Of a stretch of 14,031 nucleotides of DNA, positions 1 through 7,411 are shown piece by piece. Numbering within the stretch: position 1 is the stretch's first letter; each line of letters opens with the position of its first letter. The DNA is from Proteiniphilum sp. (lineage in GTDB: Bacteria; Bacteroidota; Bacteroidia; Bacteroidales; Dysgonomonadaceae). Position numbers and translations under genes: made by a program. Location of the stretch: positions 1 through 14,031 of the forward strand of contig JAENWZ010000027.1 of NCBI GenBank assembly GCA_016649795.1. Direction: 5' to 3'. Under the pieces are notes generated by a model, which saw nothing but the letters and a program-made list of their open reading frames with translations, did not search any database and was not told the DNA's origin.

Positions 1-1351
1 CAGCCCATTCCCAGCGTTTGGGCTGTTTTTGTTGCTCTCTTTTCGCCTTTAAATAGAGCAGAGAACCGACACCGTAAAAGAGGACAGAGAGAATAAGATA
101 TCTGATCCCCACGGCATAGATCACGTAAACAGAATAGAGCGTCCCCAGCAGTGCGACCACCATATGATGGGGCGACTCCCTCTTCCTGAGGCCGATGGCC
201 GTCTTCACCGCGTAGAGCGATGAGAGCAGATAGGGGATCAGTACCAGCGTGGTGGCAATGGTGATGGCGGCAAGGTAGGTCTCATTCAGCCGGGGCGACA
301 GAACGGACAATAGAAAGATCTGTGTGAAACACTGTGTAAGCAGCAGTGCATTCTCGGGAGTACCGTTCTTGTTGACCTTCCTGAAGACACGCGGCAACAC
401 GCCATCTTTCGCCGCTGCGTGCAATGTCTCCACCGACAACAATATCCATGAGAGACTCGCTCCCAGCACAGAGACCATGATCCCCAGCCTGATGATGACC
501 CCTCCGGCTGCACCCACTATCGTTTTCTCGAGCACCAGCGCCAATGGTGTCTCCGATGATGCCAGCTCCTCCGCCGGGATGGAAGACATCGTGATAAAGG
601 TGATAAGCATGTAGACAGAGAGCACGATGAGCAGAGAGAGCATGATGGTGAGGCGGACAGTCTTCTGGCTCTTCGCCCTGCCCGACAGCACCGATGCAGC
701 TTCAATACCCACGAAACACCAGAGTACCACGGCCATCGCATCTTTCACCTGTAGGAGAGGAGTGGTGCTTTCACCCGTAGAAGCGAGTCTCCGTTGCCAG
801 TCGTCTACCAGAAAAAGATCACTGTCGATAAGTGCCACACCCAGCAGGATGATCAACAGAATAGGTATCAGCTTGGCGACAGTCACAATGAAGTTGAGGA
901 TGGCCCCCTCCCTGACGCCGGACATCAGAATGGCGTAAAAGAACCAGAGCAACGCGGAACCAATAAGAAAACAAGTGAGCGGGGAGAGTGCTTTTTCTCC
1001 GAGCAGATCGTTCAGCGTTTTGAAGAAGAGGGCCAGATAACTGACGTTCCCGAGCCATCCCACCGACCAGTACCCCCAGGCGGAGTTAAAGCCCATGTAA
1101 TCGCCAAAACCATCACGGGCGTAGGCATAGATACCGCTTTTTAATTCCGGCTTGCGCGATGCCAGATAGATAAATACAAGTGCCAGCATCAGGGCGCCGA
1201 AGCCACCCACGATCCAGGTGATCATCGTCCCCTGCGGGTTCGCCACACCAATAAGATCTTTCGGTGAGTTGAATATCCCCGATCCGATCATCGATCCGAG
1301 TGCTACGAACACCAACAGCCATAACCCTAATTTATCCTCTTTTTCCTTCAT
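1..1351 (-). CDS. Basic amino acid/polyamine antiporter, APC superfamily (C-terminus cut by window edge)
   Basis: An uninterrupted frame of 450 codons reads leftward from an ATG at 1351 to the window edge, so the extreme C-terminus is missing. The N-terminus has the APC signature GSMIGSGIFNSP (about residues 19-30). Other family blocks follow: KSGIYAYARDGFGDYMGF, GYWSVGWLGNVSYLA and WCFVGIEAASVLSGRAKSQ. These resemble the ArcD/LysI type arginine-ornithine or lysine antiporters (APA subfamily). Roughly a dozen hydrophobic segments fit an inner-membrane transporter of this class, usually about 470-490 residues. It would exchange a cationic amino acid or its decarboxylated or deiminated product, but the substrate cannot be read from sequence alone. 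No arginine deiminase or decarboxylase gene is visible next to it. It is divergent from the DUF4494 gene, and a -7-like element lies about 30 bases before its start. I translated the whole stretch and found no frameshift. Confidence 0.9.
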   Translation of the reverse strand, partial: MKEKEDKLGLWLLVFVALGSMIGSGIFNSPKDLIGVANPQGTMITWIVGGFGALMLALVFIYLASRKPELKSGIYAYARDGFGDYMGFNSAWGYWSVGWLGNVSYLALFFKTLNDLLGEKALSPLTCFLIGSALLWFFYAILMSGVREGAILNFIVTVAKLIPILLIILLGVALIDSDLFLVDDWQRRLASTGESTTPLLQVKDAMAVVLWCFVGIEAASVLSGRAKSQKTVRLTIMLSLLIVLSVYMLITFITMSSIPAEELASSETPLALVLEKTIVGAAGGVIIRLGIMVSVLGASLSWILLSVETLHAAAKDGVLPRVFRKVNKNGTPENALLLTQCFTQIFLLSVLSPRLNETYLAAITIATTLVLIPYLLSSLYAVKTAIGLRKRESPHHMVVALLGTLYSVYVIYAVGIRYLILSVLFYGVGSLLYLKAKREQQKQPKRWEWA

Positions 1352-1381
1352 GCGCCTATTTCTTTCAGGGAAGCCCGGATA

Positions 1382-1389
1382 CAAAAGTA
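1382..1389 (-). promoter_or_regulatory. Bacteroidota-type -7 element (TACTTTTG) for the antiporter gene
   Basis: On the minus strand this reads TACTTTTG, an exact match to the Bacteroidota -7 consensus TAnnTTTG, 30 bases before the ATG of the antiporter gene. No clear TTTG -33 element is present at the expected spacing, so the call rests on the -7 box and its position. Confidence 0.45.
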
Positions 1390-1442
1390 CAATTTTTCAC
1401 AATAACCCGCTTTTCTCCACCGGGGGATTTCCTTAATTTTTG

Positions 1443-1450
1443 TACCTTTG
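1443..1450 (+). promoter_or_regulatory. Bacteroidota-type -7 element (TACCTTTG) for the DUF4494-yggS operon
   Basis: TACCTTTG matches TAnnTTTG exactly and lies 42 bases before the DUF4494 start codon. Together with the minus-strand element at 1382-1389 it makes this intergenic gap a divergent promoter region. A convincing -33 TTTG is not seen. Confidence 0.5.
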
Positions 1451-1492
1451 CTGTTACTTGCAGAAAGAAATCATTAAAATAAACAGACAAAG

Positions 1493-1942
1493 ATGTACAA
1501 TTGGTTTGAGTGTAAAATAAGATACGATAAGATGCTGGAAACAGGCATGCAGAAAACAGTTACCGAACCCTATCTGGTCGATGCCCTGTCGTTCACGGAG
1601 GCTGAAGCAAGAATAATCGAGGAGATCAAACCCTATATCGGTGAGTTCTCCGTGTCCGATATCAAGCGGGTGAAATATACGGAATCGTTTTTCAACGAAA
1701 CAGGTGACCGCTATTTCAAAGCGAGGCTTTTTTTTATTACGCTCGATGAGAAGAGCGGTGCAGAGAAAAAAACCGGTATCAATATGCTGGTACAGGCAAC
1801 CCTGCTGAAAGAGGCTGTGGAGATCGTGGAAGCGGAAATGAAGAAGACGATGATCGACTACACCTTCGCCTCTGTAGCTGAGACAGCGATTATGGATGTT
1901 TTCCCCTATTCGGGCGGAAGTATAACAACAAAGGAAGAATGA
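1493..1942 (+). CDS. DUF4494 family protein
   Basis: A 149-residue soluble protein with no signal peptide or membrane segment. It begins MYNWFECKIRYDKMLETGMQ and contains VTEPYLVDALSFTEAEARI, DEKSGAEKKTGINMLVQA and SVAETAIMDVFPY, all recognisable blocks of DUF4494, a family of unknown function found mostly in Bacteroidota. The full family length is present. Its stop overlaps the start of yggS by four bases (ATGA), so the two are almost certainly co-transcribed and translationally coupled. A TACCTTTG -7 box lies upstream. No catalytic residues can be named. A role linked to vitamin B6 or amino acid homeostasis is only an inference from the coupling. Confidence 0.9.
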   Translation: MYNWFECKIRYDKMLETGMQKTVTEPYLVDALSFTEAEARIIEEIKPYIGEFSVSDIKRVKYTESFFNETGDRYFKARLFFITLDEKSGAEKKTGINMLVQATLLKEAVEIVEAEMKKTMIDYTFASVAETAIMDVFPYSGGSITTKEE

Positions 1943-2601
1943 GCGTCGAGGCACATATCGGATCTTTAAGGAAGAGCATTCCACAGGAGGTGAAGATGGT
2001 GGCGGTATCCAAGTTTCATCCTGCAGAGATGATACGGGAAGCGTATGCCCAGGGACAGCGGATCTTCGGGGAGAGCCGTGTGCAGGAACTGGTTTCCAAA
2101 CAGGCGGAGCTGCCTAAAGACATTGAGTGGCATTTTATCGGGGGACTGCAGCGCAACAAGGTGAAGCAGATCGCCCCTTTTGTCTCATTGATTCACAGCC
2201 TCGACAGTGAACGACTGATGCTGGAGATAGAGAAGCAGGGAGCAGCCTGTGAGAGGGTGATCCCCTGTCTTCTGCAGGTTCATATTGCGGAGGAGGAGAC
2301 GAAGTCGGGATTCACCCCTGATGAATGTCGACAGTTTCTGAAGAGCAGCAGATGGAGAGAGTGCACGCATGTGCAGTTAGCGGGAGTGATGGGGATGGCT
2401 ACCTATACCGATGACAGAGAACAGGTAAGGAAGGAATTCCGGCTGTTAAAGTCACTGTTCGATGTGTGTAAAGAGCAGTTTTTTCTTCATGATCCCTCTT
2501 TCTGTGAGATATCTATGGGGATGTCGGGCGATTATCCTATCGCCATAGAAGAGGGGAGCAGCATGGTGCGCCTCGGCTCTCTTATTTTTGGAGAGCGGTG
2601 A
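1939..2601 (+). CDS. yggS: YggS/PROSC family pyridoxal 5'-phosphate homeostasis protein
   Basis: A 220-residue cytoplasmic protein of the YggS/PLPBP family, which binds PLP and affects intracellular vitamin B6 and amino acid balance without a known catalytic reaction. The alanine-racemase-like N-terminal barrel fold is evident. Lys25 in VAVSKFHP is the Schiff-base lysine, followed by GESRVQEL, WHFIGGLQRNKVK and IHSLDS. Later come VHIAEEETKSGF, GVMGMATY and, near the C-terminus, SMGMSGDYPIAI with VRLGSLIFG, the phosphate-binding region. Length is normal, about 220-235 in the family. The ATG overlaps the TGA of the DUF4494 gene, which fixes the start and implies translational coupling. All signature residues are present. 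Confidence 0.95.
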   Translation: MSVEAHIGSLRKSIPQEVKMVAVSKFHPAEMIREAYAQGQRIFGESRVQELVSKQAELPKDIEWHFIGGLQRNKVKQIAPFVSLIHSLDSERLMLEIEKQGAACERVIPCLLQVHIAEEETKSGFTPDECRQFLKSSRWRECTHVQLAGVMGMATYTDDREQVRKEFRLLKSLFDVCKEQFFLHDPSFCEISMGMSGDYPIAIEEGSSMVRLGSLIFGER

Positions 2602-2664
2602 ACTTTGACTATTGCTCTTCATGATTTTTTTAGATAAGATATCAATTTTATCGATTAAATTTCC

Positions 2665-2672
2665 TATTTTTG
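2665..2672 (+). promoter_or_regulatory. Bacteroidota-type -7 element (TATTTTTG) before the DHOD-like gene
   Basis: TATTTTTG matches TAnnTTTG exactly, 36 bases before the ATG at 2709, in an AT-rich intergenic stretch of 107 bases. A TTTT at 2646-2649 could stand in for a -33 element but the spacing is short. Confidence 0.45.
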
Positions 2673-2708
2673 TTAAATAGAATAACCCGAAAAACATTCG
2701 TTTGACAG

Positions 2709-3683
2709 ATGGTTCATTTAGAAACAACTTTTGCGGGATTAACGCTGAAAAATCCCTTGATAGCCGGTAGCAGCGGCCTGACCAACTCACTGACGAAAAT
2801 CAAGGAACTTGAAGAGGCCGGTATCGGCGCAATCGTATTGAAATCTCTTTTCGAAGAGCAGATCGACAACCATTCGGAGAAACTTACGGAGACATCCGAT
2901 TATCCGGAAGCTGCCGATTACATCAATGCTTACGTAGAGATGAATCATACGGAAAAGTATCTTGATCTGATTCGTTCTGCAAAGGTTGAGTGCGATGTGC
3001 CTATCATTGCCAGCATCAACTGCTATAAACTGGCACGCTGGACCAACTTTGCCCGGAGCGTGCAGGATGCCGGGGCCGATGCCCTGGAGCTGAACCTGTT
3101 CCTGCTCAATGCTGGAGATTATGGTGATACCTACCTGGAGGATTCCTATGTGAATATCGTTAGGGAGCTGAAGAAGACAATCACTATTCCCTTAGTCATC
3201 AAGATGGCGAAAAACATCAGTAATCTGCCCGGCCTCGTAGGGAAGCTGAAGGCACTGGGAGCAGCCGGTGTGGTCCTTTTCAATCGTTTTTATCAGTTAG
3301 ATATCGATATAAGTAAGATGGAAATCACATCGGGCCCTGTATTCAGTCACCCTTCCGATTTCAGCGATACGCTGCGCTGGACAGCCATCGTTTCCGGCCG
3401 CGTGCCTGAGTTTGACATTGCCTGTTCCTATGGCGTTCACTCCTGGGAGGATGCCGTCAAGGGAATCCTTGCGGGTGCATCGGGCATACAGCTGGCCAGT
3501 GTGCTTTACGAGCAGGGTCCGGCAGCAATCACCAATATGCTCACCTGCATCGAGGAGTGGATGATGCAGAGCAATTATGAACGAACAGAAGAATTCAGGG
3601 GGAAGCTGAATTATGCGAACATTGGCAATCCGTTACTTTACGAACGGGTGCAGTTTATGAAATATTTCTCCAACTACAAGTAA
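2709..3683 (+). CDS. Dihydroorotate dehydrogenase-like FMN protein lacking the catalytic Cys
   Basis: A 324-residue soluble TIM-barrel protein resembling class 1 dihydroorotate dehydrogenase. It starts with the family-like LTLKNPLIAGSSGLTNS (residues 11-27). It keeps a lysine in PLVIKM (Lys165) and a phosphate-binding C-terminal region, SYGVHSWEDAVKGILAGAS (240-258), followed by IQLASVLYEQG. The active-site motif, normally N-x-S-C-P-N, reads NLFLLN (129-134), so the Cys or Ser base is Leu132 and the preceding Ser is Phe. The usual NT motif after strand 6 reads FNRF. Oxidation of dihydroorotate by the standard mechanism is therefore unlikely. Such proteins form a 'DHOD-like' subfamily annotated only by similarity, and the true substrate is unknown. 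It is followed by oxyR on the same strand, 60 bases away, with no pyrimidine genes nearby. Confidence 0.85.
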   Translation: MVHLETTFAGLTLKNPLIAGSSGLTNSLTKIKELEEAGIGAIVLKSLFEEQIDNHSEKLTETSDYPEAADYINAYVEMNHTEKYLDLIRSAKVECDVPIIASINCYKLARWTNFARSVQDAGADALELNLFLLNAGDYGDTYLEDSYVNIVRELKKTITIPLVIKMAKNISNLPGLVGKLKALGAAGVVLFNRFYQLDIDISKMEITSGPVFSHPSDFSDTLRWTAIVSGRVPEFDIACSYGVHSWEDAVKGILAGASGIQLASVLYEQGPAAITNMLTCIEEWMMQSNYERTEEFRGKLNYANIGNPLLYERVQFMKYFSNYK

Positions 3684-3743
3684 CCACCGCCCAATCACGC
3701 TATCGTTGAGCTTTTGAGGGATCACAAAGAACTTACATCGCGT

Positions 3744-4688
3744 ATGAACATTCAACAACTGGAATATATTATTGCCGTAGATAATTACCGACATTTTTCC
3801 AAGGCCGCAGAAGCCTCTTTTGTTACACAGCCTACGTTGAGCATGATGATACAGAAGCTGGAGGAGGAGCTTGGAGTGAAGCTGTTCGACCGTTCACGGC
3901 TTCCTGTGCAACCCACGGAGATAGGCACACGGCTGATCAATCAGGCACGTCTGGCTTTGGCACAGCTGAATCAGATCAAAGAGATCGTTCAGGAAGAGAA
4001 AGGCATTGTGAAAGGTGTCTTCCGTTTGGCAATCATTCCCACCATCTCTCCCTATCTGTTGCCAAAGCTGATGCAGGTACACAGTGAGAATAAATTCGAT
4101 ATACGTATCGTTATTTCCGAGCTGACCACAGCACAGATATTGAAAGGGCTTGCGAACGACTCCATTGATGGGGGTATTCTGGCAACGCCGCTTATAGAGC
4201 CTGCGATCAGCGAACATCCCATCTATTACGAACGTTTCTTCGCCTATGTCTCGCCCATGGAGAAAGCACTCTTTGCCAAGACTTCGCTCGATGAGAGTGA
4301 TCTCACATCAACCAGGCTCTGGCTGCTGGATGAAGTACACTGCTTCAGAACGCAGATACTGCATCTCTGCAACCTGAAGAAACGACGTAACGGGAACCAG
4401 TCGATCTTCACCTATGAAGCAGGCAGTATTGACACCCTCATCAATATTGTAGATCAGAACGAAGGACTGACGGTGATCCCGGAGATGGCGCTTGCACACC
4501 TGAGCGAGGCGCAGAAGAAGAATGTGCGTCCCTTTAAAAACAGTACACCCGTGCGTGAGGTGAGTCTTATTACCCGGAAAGAGTTTTTCCGTGAACGGTT
4601 ACTCAACATCATTATCGATGAGGTGAAAACGGCTGTTCCCCTCTCTCTTCAGGATGAGGCAATGAGAAAGTATGTTGTCCCCCTCTAA
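3744..4688 (+). CDS. oxyR: OxyR-type LysR family peroxide-responsive transcription regulator
   Basis: A 314-residue LysR-family regulator. The winged helix-turn-helix covers residues 1-60 (MNIQQLEYIIAVDNYRHFSK, then QPTLSMMIQKLEEELGVKLF), followed by a linker helix and a substrate-binding-protein-like regulatory domain from about residue 90. Cys200 and Cys209 in HCFRTQILHLC have exactly the nine-residue spacing of the redox pair Cys199/Cys208 of E. coli OxyR. This supports peroxide sensing through a reversible disulfide rather than a small-molecule ligand. An upstream in-frame TTG at 3714 exists, but the ATG at 3744 gives the canonical LysR N-terminus and is preferred. Family members activate catalase, alkyl hydroperoxide reductase, Dps and similar genes; none of these is in the window. 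It is probably a global regulator, with no adjacent divergent target. Confidence 0.92.
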   Translation: MNIQQLEYIIAVDNYRHFSKAAEASFVTQPTLSMMIQKLEEELGVKLFDRSRLPVQPTEIGTRLINQARLALAQLNQIKEIVQEEKGIVKGVFRLAIIPTISPYLLPKLMQVHSENKFDIRIVISELTTAQILKGLANDSIDGGILATPLIEPAISEHPIYYERFFAYVSPMEKALFAKTSLDESDLTSTRLWLLDEVHCFRTQILHLCNLKKRRNGNQSIFTYEAGSIDTLINIVDQNEGLTVIPEMALAHLSEAQKKNVRPFKNSTPVREVSLITRKEFFRERLLNIIIDEVKTAVPLSLQDEAMRKYVVPL

Positions 4689-4807
4689 ACAGTTTTTTAC
4701 TGACAATGCTATTTACTGTTTAACGTTTATTCCGGTTCCAGCAAGCAGACGTGAATGCTTTCTGCAGCCACCTTAACATATGACTTTTCTGTTCTAAGTT
4801 TTTGTAT

Positions 4808-4815
4808 TACTTTTG
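4808..4815 (+). promoter_or_regulatory. Bacteroidota-type -7 element (TACTTTTG) before the HD-domain gene
   Basis: TACTTTTG matches TAnnTTTG exactly and ends 23 bases before the ATG at 4839, within the 150-base gap after oxyR. No exact -33 TTTG is seen at normal spacing. Confidence 0.45.
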
Positions 4816-4838
4816 TGACTTGATGGAAAATCGATTTT

Positions 4839-5375
4839 ATGAATCCTAAAACGATTATTGAGAAGTATTACAAAGAGGGAACAAAGCTCTACGATATTTA
4901 TATGTCGCATGTGACAGATGTGACCGCTAAAGCTCTCTCCATTGCACATAAACATCCGGAGCTGGCCGTGGATATAAAATTCCTGGAAGAGGCGGGTATG
5001 CTTCATGATATCGGTATTTTCCAGACAAAAGCACCCCATATTGCCTGTGAGGGTACGCTTCCCTATATCTGTCATGGTTATCTGGGGCGTGAGCTGCTCA
5101 CGCTTGAAGGGTATCCTAAACATGGGAAGGTGTGTGAACGGCATACAGGGACAGGCCTTAGTCTGGAGACCATCATCAACCGGAAGCTGCCCGTTCCTCA
5201 CAGAGATATGCGCCCTGAAACGCTGGAGGAGAAAATCATCTGTTTTGCAGATAAGTTTTTTTCCAAATCCCAACTGGACAGGGAAAAGCCGCTAAAAAAA
5301 GTGCGGCAGGGCCTGAGCAGGCACGGATGGCATCAGGTTGCGCTGTTCGATGAATGGTGCGAGATGTTCCTCTGA
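4839..5375 (+). CDS. HD-domain metal-dependent phosphohydrolase
   Basis: A 178-residue cytoplasmic protein with an HD fold. The likely metal ligands are His24 (MSHVTDVTAKAL), His56-Asp57 (GMLHDIGIF), His79 (YICHGYLGRELL), His102 (CERHTGTGL) and Asp138 (CFADKFFSK). The H...HD...H...H...D order is compatible with a two-metal HD centre such as nucleotide or diadenosine-polyphosphate hydrolases, but the substrate cannot be deduced. There are no GYP, RelA or PAS additions. It stands alone, with its own -7-like element upstream and 82 bases before grpE. Similar small HD proteins are widespread in Bacteroidota and annotated only as HD-domain or phosphohydrolase. Confidence 0.85.
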   Translation: MNPKTIIEKYYKEGTKLYDIYMSHVTDVTAKALSIAHKHPELAVDIKFLEEAGMLHDIGIFQTKAPHIACEGTLPYICHGYLGRELLTLEGYPKHGKVCERHTGTGLSLETIINRKLPVPHRDMRPETLEEKIICFADKFFSKSQLDREKPLKKVRQGLSRHGWHQVALFDEWCEMFL

Positions 5376-5404
5376 AAAATCCTGCCCGGGAGTGTTCTTG
5401 TTTT

Positions 5405-5433
5405 TTTGGCAGACTATTTGCAGTGTATCTTGG
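5405..5433 (+). promoter_or_regulatory. Possible promoter of the grpE-dnaJ operon
   Basis: TTTG at 5405-5408, a 17-base spacer, and TATCTTGG at 5426-5433 (seven of eight against TAnnTTTG) lie 24 bases before the grpE ATG. No CIRCE-type inverted repeat (TTAGCACTC-N9-GAGTGCTAA) is present, so HrcA control at this site is not supported. Confidence 0.35.
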
Positions 5434-5457
5434 TAGGTAAAAGAATTCAAAAATAAT

Positions 5458-6036
5458 ATGATAAATAACGATAACCAGAATCCGGAGCCCGTTGAACGGG
5501 ATGAAGAGATATTAAACGAAATGACTATTGGTCAGGATGAGGATGTGAGTGAAGACAATTTGACAGAGGAGACGACTGATCTTGAAAAAGAGCTGAGCGA
5601 TCTTGGGAAAAAATATGATGAGCTGAACAACAGCTTCCTTCGCCTGCATGCCGAGTTCGATAATTTTCGCAAACGAACGCTGAAGGAGAAAGCAGAACTG
5701 ATCAAGAGTGGCGGAGAGCGCGTATTGCTCGATATCATCAACCTAGTGGATGATTTCGAACGTGCGCTTGTGATCCTTCACGATGCCGAAGATAAAGATG
5801 CCATGCTCGAGGGTATGGATCTTATCTATTCAAAATTTATCAGTTTCCTGACGCAACACGGGATAAAAGAGATTGAAACAATCGGAAAACCATTCGATGC
5901 GGACCGTTTTGAAGCGGTAACGACTATTCCGGCGACGGATGAATCAGAGAAAGGATTGGTAGTGGATTGTATTCAGAAAGGGTACGAAATGAACGAAAAG
6001 ATCATTCGTTTTCCAAAAGTAATTGTGGGAGAATAA
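5458..6036 (+). CDS. grpE: GrpE nucleotide exchange factor
   Basis: A 192-residue co-chaperone that releases ADP from DnaK. An acidic, probably disordered N-terminus (residues 1-40, rich in Asp and Glu) is followed by the long coiled-coil dimerisation helix. That helix contains RLHAEFDNFRKRTLKEK (about 62-78) and LLDIINLVDDFERAL. The C-terminal beta-wing carries GKPFDADRFEAV (143-154) and GYEMNEKIIRFPKVIVGE (175-192), both diagnostic of GrpE. Length is normal. The stop codon ends one base before the dnaJ ATG, so the pair forms a tight operon. dnaK is not in the window, so the third partner must be encoded elsewhere. Confidence 0.97.
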   Translation: MINNDNQNPEPVERDEEILNEMTIGQDEDVSEDNLTEETTDLEKELSDLGKKYDELNNSFLRLHAEFDNFRKRTLKEKAELIKSGGERVLLDIINLVDDFERALVILHDAEDKDAMLEGMDLIYSKFISFLTQHGIKEIETIGKPFDADRFEAVTTIPATDESEKGLVVDCIQKGYEMNEKIIRFPKVIVGE

Positions 6037-6037
6037 T

Positions 6038-7198
6038 ATGGCTGCAAAGAGAGATTATTACGAAATACTGGAAATTCCTAAAACCGCATCTGCCGAGGAG
6101 ATAAAAAAAGCTTACCGCAAGAAGGCCATCCAGTATCACCCGGATAAAAACCCGGGCGATAAACAATCGGAGGAAAACTTCAAGCAAGCGGCTGAAGCAT
6201 ACGAGGTGCTGAGCGATGAGAACAAACGCGCCCGCTACGACCAGTTTGGTCATGCAGGAGTGGGCGGAGCAGCAGCATCCGGCGGTGGCTTTGGCGGAGG
6301 GATGTCTATGGATGATATCTTCTCTCAGTTTGGCGATATCTTCGGAGGTCATTTCGGCGGCTTTGGTGGTTTCGGCGGCTTTGGCGGCAGCCAGCGTGGC
6401 AGGAGAGTGAACCGGGGGTCTGATCTCAGGGTGAAGGTGAAGCTGACATTGAAAGAGATCCTTAACGGTGTTGAGAAGAAGATAAAGGTGAAGAAATATG
6501 TCTCCTGTTCTCATTGTGACGGGAACGGATCGGAAAACGGCACCTCTGTCTCTACCTGTCATACCTGTAACGGAGCGGGTGTGGTAACACGTGTGGCAAA
6601 CACTATACTGGGGCAGATGCAGACCTCTTCCACATGTCCCACCTGTAACGGTGACGGAAAATCCATTACAAAAAAATGTGCCCATTGCAACGGTGAAGGT
6701 ATCGTACGCGAAGAGGAGGTGATCTCCATCAGGATACCTGCCGGTGTGGCTGAAGGGATGCAGCTCTCCATGTCAGGTAAAGGTAATGCCGCCCGAAGAG
6801 GAGGGATAAACGGTGATCTGCTGATCGTGATTGAAGAGGATGAAGACCTGAACCTGATACGCGATGATAACGATGTGATATATAACTTGTTCCTCAGCTT
6901 CCCCATGGCGGCTCTGGGTGCCACTGTGGAGGTGCCGACTATCGACGGTGTTGCCAAAGTGAAAATTGAGCCGGGGACACAACCGGGCAAGGTATTGCGC
7001 TTGCGCAATAAGGGGTTGCCCACGGTTAACGGTTTCGGTAAGGGAGATGAACTTATCAACGTGAATGTCTACGTTCCGGAAAACCTGAACGAGCAGGAAC
7101 GTGAGCTGATGGAAGAGATGAAGAAATCGGAAAACTTCGCCCCCTCACCTTCCGCAAGGAAAAACGTCTTTAATAAATTCAAAAAGATGTTTGACTAA
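6038..7198 (+). CDS. dnaJ: Chaperone DnaJ (Hsp40, type I)
   Basis: A 386-residue type I J-protein that delivers unfolded clients to DnaK and stimulates its ATPase. The J domain (about 4-70) begins RDYYEILEIPK and carries the catalytic HPD at 34-36. A Gly/Phe-rich linker (about 71-118) contains repeated GGFGG units. Four CxxCxGxG zinc-binding repeats follow, at Cys157/160, Cys174/177, Cys200/203 and Cys214/217, and then the C-terminal substrate-binding and dimerisation domains (EEVISIRIPAGVAEGMQL and onward). The ATG at 6038 is preferred over an in-frame GTG at 6023 inside grpE because it gives the canonical MAAKRDYYEIL start. It is the last gene of the grpE-dnaJ operon, with a terminator 30 bases after the stop. 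Confidence 0.97.
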   Translation: MAAKRDYYEILEIPKTASAEEIKKAYRKKAIQYHPDKNPGDKQSEENFKQAAEAYEVLSDENKRARYDQFGHAGVGGAAASGGGFGGGMSMDDIFSQFGDIFGGHFGGFGGFGGFGGSQRGRRVNRGSDLRVKVKLTLKEILNGVEKKIKVKKYVSCSHCDGNGSENGTSVSTCHTCNGAGVVTRVANTILGQMQTSSTCPTCNGDGKSITKKCAHCNGEGIVREEEVISIRIPAGVAEGMQLSMSGKGNAARRGGINGDLLIVIEEDEDLNLIRDDNDVIYNLFLSFPMAALGATVEVPTIDGVAKVKIEPGTQPGKVLRLRNKGLPTVNGFGKGDELINVNVYVPENLNEQERELMEEMKKSENFAPSPSARKNVFNKFKKMFD

Positions 7199-7228
7199 CG
7201 AACAAATCTTTACAAACTATATATCGAT

Positions 7229-7270
7229 AAAAATAGCGGCAAACCTGCAAAAGTTTGACCGCTATTTTTT
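7229..7270 (+). terminator. Intrinsic terminator after dnaJ
   Basis: AAAAATAGCGG-CAAAC at 7229-7244 pairs with GTTTG-(A bulge)-CCGCTATTTTT at 7253-7269, with an 8-base loop and a T-run to 7270 followed by GTTTT. The A-tract on the left arm would also allow termination from the opposite strand, but there is no minus-strand gene here that needs it. Confidence 0.88.
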
Positions 7271-7411
7271 GTTTTCCCTGCCTGCATGGTTAGGCTATGG
7301 TCAAAAAAACAGGTAAAATGAAATAAAATAAGTAAAAATTACGCCGATATGTAACGTATATTGAATATTTTTCATTTATTTGTAACTGTTAAAAATCCAG
7401 CACACAAGAAA

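Noticed and set aside
324..1144. Several plus-strand open frames across 324-1144
   Set aside because: They are shadows of the minus-strand antiporter, which reads without interruption from 1351 to the edge with clear family motifs.
2709..3683. Naming the DHOD-like gene pyrD
   Set aside because: The catalytic Cys/Ser motif is absent and no pyrimidine genes are nearby.
4687..4721. Inverted repeat AAACAGT...ACTGTTT after oxyR as a terminator
   Set aside because: The 21-base loop, short A/T-rich arms and lack of a following T-run make it weak.
5376..5457. CIRCE heat-shock operator upstream of grpE
   Set aside because: No 9-9-9 inverted repeat resembling TTAGCACTC/GAGTGCTAA is present.
6340..6395. 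Tandem DNA repeat of GGCGGCTTTGG-like units
   Set aside because: This is the normal low-complexity coding of the DnaJ Gly/Phe linker, in frame and expected.
7361..7411. TTG at 7361 as the acs start
   Set aside because: The extra 17 residues do not resemble the Acs N-terminus, and the ATG at 7412 fits the family length.
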